In this document: positions 10,357 through 21,170 of the stretch, one piece after another
Layout: each line of letters opens with the position of its first letter
Numbering within the stretch: position 1 is the first letter of the stretch
NCBI GenBank assembly: GCA_028671895.1
Contig: CM053796.1
Span: 26,348,860-26,412,859 of the forward strand
From: Oenanthe sinensis
Lineage: Eukaryota > Streptophyta > Magnoliopsida > Apiales > Apiaceae
DNA length: 64,000 bases
Direction: 5' to 3'
Made by a program: the position numbers and the translations under genes
Notes under the pieces: model-generated
What the model saw: the letters and a program-made list of their open reading frames with translations, nothing else
The model's database searches: none
What the model was told of the DNA's origin: nothing

Positions 10357-11129
10357 GATTGTTAAACTTTAGCAAACAAATCACCTAGGGAGGATAACTC
10401 AACTAACAACTAGAAAAAGTAATCGTCCTGGACTTGTAAATAATGCTACTGGTTTTTCTGGATCAGATAATGCATTTCCAGAATTCTTGAGTGACTGAAA
10501 TGAATGATGCTTGTTCCTCTGGTACTGAACTGATATTCAACTTGTGCCATCTTCATTTCTGTCTGTTTGAGCACTCTCTGTTTCAAAATCCTTCATAGTT
10601 TAAACTTAAAGAACTTATCATTAACAAAGCTTCATAAGAATCATTATTCCTGGGTACGTCTTCAATCAATACTGAACATAGCTCAAAAAATGTTCTCCCC
10701 CTACGAATGTGATTCTCCTTCTTCTTCTTCATCTCCCTTTAGAAAATAAATGGAATAGTCATTTCTGTTCTTCCAAGTATAGAATTACAGCTTCTTGATT
10801 TTCCCATTTATCTGTTGTTTCCCCTCAGGATCAGAAGATAAGATTTTCTTCTTCTTGTCTAAAATCTCCCCCTAAGGCTATTAATTTCTCCCAAGGATAC
10901 GAACCCCTTTTTCCAAGGATCTTCCAGGATACGAACTAACAAGGATCCAGGAACTTACCTTAAGAGTCTAGGATACGAACCCTTTTAGGATATAAACTTT
11001 TAACTCTTCCGAAGGATACGAAGATAAGACTTATTAACTTCACCTTTTTCTTGTTATAATTATAACACTATAACTTCTCCCTCATAAGAAGAGGAATCCT
11101 TCAATTTCTTTTTCTTGTTATAACTATAA
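10357..11129 (-). other. 3' untranslated region of element B
   Basis: No gene seen. The part next to the polypurine tract resembles the matching part of element C (57,386-57,560), including GGATAACTCAACTAACAACTA. Farther right there are repeats of GGATACGAA (10,890-11,020) and of TTCTTGTTATAAYTATAACACTATAA (near 11,050 and 11,110). Confidence 0.6.
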
Positions 11130-11900
11130 CACTATAAATTTTCCCCCTTAGTTGAGGAATCCTCCAATGGACCACTTTTGAAGATACCAAATGTTAATAC
11201 CAATTGATAGGTCCTCTTTTAAATGGTTTGTCTTCCAAGGAAGGTTCTCGTCTGTCGTTGAACGGGAAAAATATAGTAACTTTTCTTCCAGAAGCAGCAA
11301 GTAGCAAGGGTAAGTGTTTGGCTTGTGGTTTCCTCACTTCTACTACGTTCTGTTGGTGTTTACACTTAAGTGTCGAGCACTTAGAAGTGTTTCACTCTTT
11401 CTCTCCCTATCTCTCACTCAAGTGTATCTCTCCCTCACTTTCACTCAAGTGTTTCTCTCTCTCACTTTCACTCTGCATTCCAAATTTAGCCTTCTGTACC
11501 TGCAAGTGAAATCCGTCAATGCATACATTCCCAACACCTGATTCATCAGAATGAATTGAATCACTATCAAGTGGGGAATTTCCTCGTAGAGGTGTTCTTG
11601 ATCTATCATGCATAAGCACTGTCCCACACCAGACTCAATAGCAATTGCTAAATCACTGTCTAGTGGAGCCTCACCTCTTTGAGATGGGTTATCCCAAGAT
11701 TTTAAAATCTTTTTGGGAATCCTGCCTTGTTCTATCAAGGAGTTGCCTCACACCTTCTCCGTAAACGGGAGGTGGACATTCCTTTTCAGGATCTGGAAAT
11801 GTTCCTTCCAGGAGGGGCGACGTAGTAGACAATGTAATGAATGGCAAATTAGAGTCTACGTTTCCCTCGTAACCCAATGACGGGTGTTTTGTTAACATGC
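11130..11900 (-). pseudogene. Relic of accessory ORF3 in element B
   Basis: Broken minus-strand frames match parts of the intact ORF3 of element C. At 11,815-11,880 the relic reads DSNLPFITLS where C reads DSNEPFTTLS (about 59,650), and the DNA around GACAATGTARTGAATGGC agrees over several dozen bases. At 11,142-11,165 the sequence CCCCCTTAGTTGAGGAATCC resembles C at about 58,847. Repeated CACTCAAGTG words (11,360-11,480) have invaded the middle. No long frame survives. This places ORF3 in a third family, at the same position between pol and polypurine tract. Confidence 0.65.
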
Positions 11901-14639
11901 CTATACCTCACACTGTGCACGCCTTGCAATGTGTCCAATTGTTAGGCCCCTAGTATAACTGTTAGGATTGTTAGGTCCCAAAAATTATATAAGGTTCCTA
12001 GTATATATCTGTTTAGGCTTACCATCAGCGTGAGTGCCGGTGGTGTGCTTGACTCATTACAAGATGCTCTGGCTGACGAGAGAATTTCAATGGACTCATC
12101 CTGTTGAGAGAATGATTCCAGAGACAGTTTTATTGCCTTTTCAGCTCTGCATCTTTTTGAGAAGATACAGATGAGCTTACAGATACCTCAGTTTATATAC
12201 GTCTTTACTTCTCTGGAGGTAGAGCTGTGGGTGCACTTCCGACTACATCCTTATTTGTTGCATCTAGTGCAGTTTCTCCCTTATCAACCTCTAACTAACA
12301 TAAGTTCCTTATATCTCCAAGGGTTAATATATGGAAGTGGATGAATCAGTGTTTGGTATTAAGGCCTGGGTAAGAGATTGATGGGTTTTCAACCTCTTGG
12401 CCAGCTTCTGTAGCCACTGGGGGCTAAACGGATAAAATCATTTAAATAAGATAAAACGAAATAATCAATTAACATTCCAAAACATATTTTTCATCTCAAT
12501 GAGAAAGAAAAATATATGAAGGAATGGTAATTGATTGCGTTAAAGCACTTTTAATAAAAGAGTTTTGTCGGTTCTAAAGATTTGACATTTAAGAGCATGA
12601 CATCAATAGAAATTTTCTTTAAAATACTTATCCCATAATAAAACGCGGGAGTATCAGAGAAAAAGTCTATCCTTTATGAATTTCTTATAAGGCAAACTTC
12701 CCATAATAAAACGCGAGAGTTTACAACAAATAAGAAACTCAACTCTTCTACCAAATTATATCTCAATAAAATGACTCTTTTCCATTAAACCTAAGCACTG
12801 TATGTTTTGTAAACAGTTTTGCAAAACATCCTTATCAGATAGAAGACAATGATTTTCCGACTCATAATGCAATTATGATTTACATCATTTTCGTCCGCCT
12901 GATAATATCCCCGACTTTAAATAAAAACATGACAATTGGGGTTGGATGGATGCGTAACAACACAGCACTAGGCCTTCAAAGCAACAACCACTGTTTTGGT
13001 ACTATGAATCAATGTGAAACATACATTGAAACAAGTATTTAAAAACAAATCATTTTACAAGTGATTGATACCTCGAAGTTAAAACACATTTTCGAAAAAG
13101 AGAAAAAGCTTTGTTAGATAAAACATTTAAAACAAGCTTTTGAGATAGGATAAAATCTCGAGAGAAAACGAAAGATTATCCTAAAGAAAAGTTTTTCAAA
13201 AGAGAAGTTTTGAAAAAGAATTCTTAAGTTTTCTTAACTAAAACTGATAGACAAATGAATGTATCTTTGCATAAAACATTTTGAAAAAGAAATAGACAAA
13301 AATTTCTTTTAAATACATTCAGGATCGTAAACCAGTCAAAGAAAGAAAACTAAGTATATTGATACCAAATGTTTCTACGAATAAAAACCGAGTAAATCCA
13401 TTAGTACCAATATATCACAATTATTTTGCAATAAAATATTATTCAAATATCACAAAGTAATAAAAGATAATACTTGTATTACAAATAATTATGCTTCGAA
13501 TTTATTTTAATTTATTTAAATCATGGAACAAATATTCCATTGAATTGTTTTATATCATCATGATTTAAACAAATCAAAATAAATTAAATACTTATGTTGT
13601 ACTAAGCAATTGCCAATCACATGCATTTATATAATCTATACATGGCAATTATTCAGTAGAACAATAAGCATATCACAGTTAATTGCACGCTGATACCAAT
13701 TATTCGATATTTATCAATAATTTCAAGATGCAAGAAACTATGCTTCTGTTATTTTATCAAATCAAAATTATGAAACTTATAATCAATGAATTGCTTCAAT
13801 CCATAATTTTGATAAGATAAAATAAATTCGCTAAATACTAAAATATTCATTAGATTGAATATTAGCATTTAACTTCCTACGCCATATCTAATAATTGTCA
13901 CTTTGCACATTGTAAGCGTACTCATAACAATTACTAATTGATATACGTAAGCTCGAGGTAATAGTTGAAAAGAAATTCACAAGTCCTTTATATAGGGAAA
14001 AGATGATACTTGTGATTCTTTTTACAACCCCTCGCAAACAAACTTATTTTTAGAAATATTTTCTAAGTATATAAAATATTGAGCATTTTATACACATAAC
14101 TTAGAAAATACTTCACCTTCTAATATTAGTGAGTTTTGAAATATGCATTAATTATTTAGAACAGAAATTCTAAATACCGTCACTAATATCAAAAGCATCA
14201 CAATTATTTGTAATAAAATATATCAGAATATCAGAGCAAAATATCAGAGCAATTAAGCAAGATATCATTGACTAATACTCATCAAATATTTAAAACATAC
14301 AAATAATTATGCTTCTTACTTATGCCAAGTAATTTAACTACCACTCATGCATATACCAATGTAAGCATGATAATTAAATTAATAGCAAAAAGTATGAGGT
14401 TCTGGATTTCAAATAAATTCACAAGTCCTTTAGATCGGGAAAAAGTAATACTTGTGAACTCATTTGTGAATTCCTTGCAGATGGGAGTTTCAACAAATAT
14501 GCAATACATAATATCCCAAATTAACTAACCAACTTAGATAAAATAAATTCATCAAGTCATTTAGCAAATATCTGCAAGTTATTCTACTATGGACAACTCA
14601 AAAGAAATGATACCTGGTGTCCATGCGCTTGTTCCTTCA
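11901..14639 (-). other. Non-coding internal region of element B with scattered repeats
   Basis: No gene seen. Notable parts: fragments of LTR-end/primer-site wording (CCAATTGTTAGGCCCC at 11,937, TGTTAGGTCCC at 11,969); a pair of CCCATAATAAAACGCG words near 12,632 and 12,700; and an imperfect duplication, with sequence around 13,430-14,030 resembling 14,190-14,460 (shared ACAAATAATTATGCTTC and TTCACAAGTCCTTTA). Composition is AT-rich. Unlike elements A and C, I do not see LTR array words in this spacer. Confidence 0.55.
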
Positions 14640-16760
14640 GTGGTGTGAAGAGTTCAACAGTGTTGCTGGAAATCGACAGCTTCTAGGAATGACTTCCCTG
14701 TCTTCCGTACAACCTGCATTATCTATATCTATATAGCCAATTAGGTTAAACCTATTATCTTAAGGGTCCCTGATTCTGAGAATTGGTGATCCCCTAAGAT
14801 ATCTAGCAATTCATAACTTAGCTATAAGATAAGATTCTCTAGTATCCACTTGGAAACTTGCACATAGGCATATCGAGAATTAAGGTATACTCGCACATAA
14901 ATATAATATTGTGTGTGCCTAGCATTTCTAGAGAGATATGTATAACAATTCTAATGTAAAATCACTTTTAAGTAATTAACAGTTAGAGAGTCATACCATG
15001 TCCTTGACGTTTTGCTTGAATCCTTACCAATTGTTAGGTCCTAATCGTTGGGTCCCTGAAAATTGTTAGGTCCCCATTGATGAGTCCCAAAGGATCAAGT
15101 CTCGTCTTTGGCGCTTACTGCTTGATCTTGAAAGTCCCGAAGATTCTGTTTCCATCATCGTCGATACCTTCTGCTTTAAAGTCCTGTAGCAACCAGTTTG
15201 GCTTTGCCCCTCATAACAATGCCAATAGTCATCCAGTTTCTGTGAACCCCTACTGTACCAGTTTCAGCTTCGACTTTAGTGGTCTGTGGTTTGGGTTCCA
15301 GCTTCATTGTTTTCTGCCTTCTATCTGATTGAGATCATTTTGCATTGCAATCACCCAATCTGGATCAATCTGTGCTTCTTTAGTATTCTTTGGGATACCA
15401 ATTGATGGGTGATACCAATTGTTGATACCAATTGTAAGTTGACAATTTCTCTTTCCCAACTTGGTCCCGAAAAATATATGATCATTTCGATTAGCACTTC
15501 TAGCCTCTACACAAGAATCCGGATCACTAAGAACGAGACTCCAGGATAGAATTTGACTTCAAACCTTTTGTCTTGGCAGAAATGTTCTTAATGATATCCT
15601 TTGATCTTCATTGTTGAGTACGGCTAGTAGATCCTTCTTTTATTTACTCCCCTGAGTTGCTGTTAAACATTAATTCCTTTCTGCAACCTCAGCTTCTACA
15701 TCAGTATCTGAATTTGTCAAAGATTCAGAATAGTCGTTCACTTGAATGCCTGGGAGCTTGGTGTAGTTGGTCGTCACATTCAGACTTTTAATCACCTATG
15801 AGTAGCCGAGGAGAATTGTTCCATGAGCCCTAACTTCTTGTCAAGATACTCAAATAGATCTTCATTAACAATCAATTCCCTCCAAACACACGAAAGAGCT
15901 TCAGTGTTTGCTTCTGGTTGGCCATTAACTCAAATGGTGTCTTTTCACGATCTTGTTGAATAAAGCAGCATGCTGTGTTAATTGCTTCAGCTTCCAAATA
16001 CCTTTTCAGTGCAGACTTCATTTAGAACTTCACTCGCGAAATGCAGTTCCAATATCTGACTTCAAAGTTCTCACAGCTTACCAATTGTTTCCAACTTGAT
16101 CTTCCTTATTAGATCAATCACCATTTGTGACATTTTGTCTGTTGAATGCACGAACATCACCAACTTGCAATTAGGGTTACCAATTTCAATCACCACTAAG
16201 TATATGACTTTCCTTCAGTGTGATGTTTTCATTGACTTCCCTATGTGACACACTTCAAAATGTCCTTCTTAATAGAATTCCAAATGAAGCAGTCCTCTCA
16301 CCAATTTCATCTTTTAACAAAGAATCCATTGCCTTGTAGACTGACAAGTGTGAGAGCTTCCTTTGCCATAACTAACTCTTCATTGATGAAGCTTTACTAA
16401 AAAGTTGACTTCACCTTTGCATCCAAATTTCATGTCAGCTACGAACAAATTTCCTCACTCTCAGTTGAGCGAGCTTCCAACCTTCTTGCTTGAGATCAAA
16501 CACCTTTCCAGAAAACCCTTGAAAAAGAATTCCCTAGTGCCCTTTAGTGCTTAAGTCCTTCCACAAGTAAGTTGCTTCCACTGATGACAGTTCTTAAAGC
16601 ATGATGGCCATTTCCCTTGTACATCCTTTGTTGTCATCTCCAAAGGTTACCGTCGGGGAGGCCTTCTCAACCAACTGTGATAGTAGAGCTTTAATCTTAA
16701 TCATATGCCTCGAACAATAAATGTCATGAAGTCACATAACTTTTGCCTTTACTTACATAC
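14640..16760 (-). pseudogene. Degraded pol of element B (protease, integrase, RT, RNase H)
   Basis: Read on the minus strand, the order from high to low coordinates is that of a copia pol. Protease region about 16,570-16,710 (PTVTFGDDNKG, compare PYVTFGDDNIG in A). Gag-pre-integrase about 16,270-16,390 (KLSHL motif). Integrase C-terminal part about 15,880-16,020 (KTPFELMANQ). RT N-terminal part about 15,180-15,420 (DPDWVIAMQ, RGKAKLVATG). RNase H-side segment about 14,740-14,930. No frame of useful length survives; large pieces, including the catalytic YVDD block, were not found. It contains repeated insertions of CCAATTG wording. It cannot encode a working product. Confidence 0.75.
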
Positions 16761-18464
16761 TCTGCAATCACAAATGATTAAGCTTCTTGGTACTCAATTT
16801 TAATTGAGTCCAGATGGGTTAGAGATATTATCAGAGGTAACAACAGCTTCAATATGCATAAAGCACATGGATAGAAGAACTAACAAATTAATTACTAATT
16901 CTGTCTAATCCATTCTGTCGTTGTCTAACATTTTTAACTATCTCTAATTACCTAAGTCAATTTTAGATTAAGCTTCGAATCTACATGACTTACTGACTAC
17001 TTAGATAATTCTACCATCTTTTAACCAATTAACCTGAACAAGCAATACATGATATAATATAGCATTTAAGAGCAACTATGTGAGTAAAAGCAAATCATAT
17101 GAAAATAAGCACATAAACAATTAACAAGTCATTTGCCATTAAGAACAAATAAAATTTGATCTATGACCTGTTTGTCTATTAGCAATTTTCACAACATTAG
17201 CAGAGGTATTAAATCACATAAGATTTAACTCAAGTTCAAGCAAATGTTTGGGGATACACCTAACCGTCTAGAACACCCTATCTAATTCTAGATTTTCATT
17301 TTACTGCAAATAAAATCAAGTATGAAATGTACTAATTAAACTCATGAATCCTAGCATGCAATCTTATTCTTAGCAATCAATTAAGCATTTAAGTCCTAAG
17401 ATGCTAACATGCTTTCATGAATATAATACATATCAAAACTTAATAAACATGCAGTTCTGAATTAGATAAACGTAAACTAGTTAGAGAGTACACCTGAGAA
17501 GTGCTTGGTGATTCATTTCCAGTGTTAGTCATTGAGCCAGATATCCATTTGGTTCATCACTGATAGAATCATCCTTGCATTTAACTTCATCAACATATGT
17601 TTTCCCTTGCTGCATCCTCACTAATGCTTGAGATTCCTGCTTCAACCCAAAATAGTGTTTGTCATCTTTTGCTTGTACAGGCTTCTTCATTCTGTGTAGC
17701 AAACCTCAAACTTGTCTGCCAACAAAAAACCATCCCTGTCTTGCAACCACCTCTTGAACTGATCTTGAAAATCTCCTTAATGGAATCTATAGGTAAAGAC
17801 CTTAGATATAGAATTGGGATTCCATCTGAATCCGACGTCACTGAACTTCCAGTTGTCCTGCAGGCTTGACTGGTCGTCTAGTTCTCAGGTTATTCCAAAG
17901 TGTCAATTTTACATATAACACCTTGACCACTACCTTGAGCTTCAACATCTTCAATTCAGCTTCTAGGATCAATTCACTTCTATTCAGAGGTTCTCAACCT
18001 TGACTTCAATCAAATTGGTTCCTGGGTCACAAATACAATGGATATGCTAACAAGATGCTTTACCAAATATCATCTTCTTCAGCTCTTGTTCCAGTTCATA
18101 GGCCTTCAGCACACAAATAGTTCATCTAAAGATAATGTGGTTGTATCCTTAGATTCCCTATGGCTGTAACCCTGTGTTCCAGATGATCTGCAGTGTTAGC
18201 ACGAACTTCCTGTAATCTCCTTGTAGAAAGAAAACTTCAACGCTTGTACAGAGATGCCAGGTAGTCCAGTCTGTTCTCCTTCACTACTAACCTCCAAGAT
18301 TTTCCATCTAAAAATACAACTTGAATCAACCAGATCTTCAGTCAATCATTGTTGTCTTTTAAAACCCAGAAAAATCTTCATCTACTTCTTCTTGAGCACC
18401 CTCGAATTAATAACCGCGTCTAGCTGCTTCCTTTGAAAGATGAGCCGTATAATGTTTAATAAAT
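16761..18464 (-). other. Element B region expected to hold gag; no recognisable gene
   Basis: AT-rich and without convincing protein similarity. By position, between protease and primer site on the minus strand, this should be the gag and leader zone. The short plus-strand frames at 17,597-17,869 and 18,254-18,436 are on the wrong strand and show no family motif. Confidence 0.4.
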
Positions 18465-19180
18465 TTAAAAGATAAACTTTAAATATTTAAAATTTATAAA
18501 ATAAACTAATTAAAATTTATAACACAAACTTATTAAAAGTTTATAAAATAAATTTCATAAGAGTTCATAAAATAAATTTTATCTAAAATTTATGAAATAA
18601 ACTAATTAAAATTTATAAATCAAACTAATAAAAGTTTATAAGATAAATTTCATAAGAGTTTATAAAATAAGTTTTATTTTAAAATTCATGAGATAAACTA
18701 ATTAAAATTTATAAATCAAACTAATAAGAGTTTATAGAATAAATTTTATAAGAGTTTACAGAACAAATTTTATTTAAAATTTACGAGATAAACTAATTAA
18801 AATTTAAATCATAAATTAATAAAAGTTTATAAAATAAATTTTATGGAAGTTTATCAAATAAATTCTATTTTAAAATTTATAGAGTGAACTAATTAAAATT
18901 TATAAAATCAACTAATAAAAGTTTGTTAAACAAATTTTATAAAAGTTTATAAAATAAATTTTATCCAAAACTTATAAAATAAACTAATTAAAATTTATAA
19001 TATTAACTAACAAAAGTTTGTTAAACAAATTTTATAAAAGTTTATAAAATAAATTTTATCTAAAATTTATAAAATAAACTAATTAAAATTTATAACATAA
19101 ACTAATAAAAGTTTACAAAATAAATTTTATAAAAGTTTATAAAATAAATTTTATTTAAAAAGTTTTGAAATTAAATTTAT
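18465..19180. repeat. Minisatellite of about 96 bp, about seven copies
   Basis: AACTAATTAAAATTTATA recurs at about 18,503, 18,599, 18,696, 18,791, 18,887, 18,982 and 19,077, a period of 95-97 bases. Each unit holds words such as AAAAGTTTATAAAATAAATT in alternating orientation-like forms. The array lies directly before the primer site, in the leader of element B. Confidence 0.85.
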
Positions 19181-19270
19181 TTAACACGGCCTCCATTCGA
19201 GTCAACACAGCTTCGGCACGGCGAGCTTCACTGAGATACGGATCTTGATTTGTAACTTCAATCAGTCTGC

Positions 19271-19282
19271 TTTGATACCAAT
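19271..19282 (-). other. Primer-binding site of element B
   Basis: On the minus strand the LTR end is followed by ATTGGTATCAAA, a near match to the initiator methionine tRNA primer site used by element A. It fixes the direction of element B. Confidence 0.85.
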
Positions 19283-21165
19283 TGTTAGGCCCCGAAAGTA
19301 TCGTAGAAGGGGGGGTTGAATACGATACTCCACTAAATTAAAAATTCTTTCGAATCTTTTGCGGATAAATAATTTAGCGTTCGTTCAGTGGGTCCGTGTT
19401 CGGGAGTGTTTAGCTGTTTAGGAGGCAGGCTTACTAATTTTCTGTGTTTATGATTTAAACAATAATGATCTATAAAATTAGCAAGTAATTAAAAGCGAGA
19501 CAGGTTTCCGGGAATATTACTTTCGTATTAACCCCAGGGGTTTTGCTACACCCAGTTAAATTAATAACTGGCTTCCAAAGAACATTGTTCTTTGCTTCTA
19601 GAGAGATAAAGCTAGATCCCTATTACAATGTTTGACAGTATTTAATAGTAACGGAATCAAGCTAACAGTGAGTGTTTTACAGTAGCCCTAAACATTTGAG
19701 ACATATTTAACCGGCTAAAATGTAAAACCCAGGAGAAGAAGGTATAGATTTGGCATGGTGACTTCTTCTTCTCCGGCTTCGAAATATCTCACTGCCTCTC
19801 TCTTGATTGGCTGTGTCTCCACCAACCGTATTAAACAAAATGAATAATTCATTTTATTTAATATAGTGTAGACTTTTCAAATCAATAGAATTGATTTGCT
19901 TCACAATTGCTTAAGTCCCTGAGTTGCGCCTTAAGAGTGTGAGTGGTGTATGGAAGCTGAGTTGCGCCTGTGACTTTGAGTTGCGCCTTGAATGTGAGTT
20001 GCGCCTTGAATGTGAGTTGCGCCTTGAATGTGAGTTGCGCCTATACAGTGGTTACCCTGTATAGGCGCCACTCATGCCTTGGTAAATTCACAGCATGTTG
20101 CGCCTGTATGTGAGTTGCGCCTACACTCTTGTTGCACTGTGTAGGCGCCACTCATACACTGTCTTTGACTTAGAAACTCTGAACAGCTGAGTTGCGCCTC
20201 TACTCTGTAATCACTGTGATGGCGCCACTCATGCCTTAGAATCTTTTGTGCCTTGGACAAGATATGTTGCGCCTATACACTGCTTCCCCTGTATAGGCGC
20301 CACTCATGATATAGATTCTAAGTTCAACATATTTCCTGAGCTTTGGATATATTAGTTGCGCCTGCACTCTTGCTTCACTGTGTAGGCGCCACTTAACATT
20401 TCCTTGACATTTTCTTGCACCTGGAAATATATGTGTTGCGCCTCTCCATTGCTTCAAGAGTATTAATCCACCTTATGTAGTAATACTTGCCTTAGCATAT
20501 TTCTTTGAAATGCTTGAAGTATTTACCACTTTATTTCACTCCTTGGCTTGGCTTGATCAACTGATTTTCTTATGATTAATCAAGGTAATTCTCTTCTTGT
20601 TGTGTTGACGCTTAGTGCACTGGTCTGGTTCACAAACGACTAACACTGAATTGAGTTCCCTTGATTTCTTTTCTGTTTCAGCTGAGTAAGCTAGGACTGT
20701 TGCATTGCTTCAAAACACTGACTGTTGATAGACATGTAATTTCACTGGAATCTTTTCTGGTACTTCGACAACGTCTTCATTACTACAATCCAGTTCAAGA
20801 CTGCAGCTGTCTTCTTTAACCTTTGTCTTCACCCTTCTGGATTCCTATGCTTCGAACATTGCCTATTTCCAATCAATGCTACTACACTGAAATCTGTTAG
20901 TGGCACTGCAATACTGAATCTTCAACACTTATCTGAAACCCTGAAAGTCTTTAAACATTGTTCTTCACTGAGGCATGAACATCTAAATGAACTTCTTTCA
21001 GTGACCTGTAGTAGACTTCAAAACTTCTTCTAATGTCTTGATCCGCTGTATCTGCCATGTCTTCATGTCTTGCTGATTTCTGTGTAGGCGTAGTATTATT
21101 TACCTGTCCTGTTCTAGTGTTGAGTTATCATGATTACTATACATACAGCTTTGTAATCACCAACA
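19283..21165 (-). repeat. 5' LTR of element B
   Basis: A 1,883-bp copy of the LTR at 8,478-10,342. It is 18 bases longer because GAGTTGCGCCTTGAATGT occurs three times rather than twice (about 19,978-20,032). Apart from this I noticed only two base differences. Its hairpin array spans 19,921-20,450 and has 12 copies of GTTGCGCC. Confidence 0.93.
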
Positions 21166-21170
21166 CTAAG

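Larger units (their letters stand above)
8478..21165 (-). mobile_element. Ty1-copia element B, non-autonomous, nested in element A
   Basis: A 12,688-bp minus-strand element with long LTRs at 8,478-10,342 and 19,283-21,165, target duplication CTAAG (8,473-8,477 and 21,166-21,170), a primer site at 19,271-19,282 and a polypurine tract at 10,343-10,356. The LTRs appear almost identical by eye: I see two substitutions (near 9,783 and 9,860) and one extra 18-bp repeat unit. By contrast the 8.9 kb between them has only shredded copia protease, integrase, reverse-transcriptase and RNase H remnants and a decayed ORF3. It therefore moved recently while unable to encode its own machinery. Its polypurine-side sequence resembles that of element C, a plausible helper family. 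Confidence 0.93.

Noticed and set aside
15077..15328. Plus-strand 83-codon frame
   Set aside because: The minus strand here reads as a decayed reverse transcriptase of element B.
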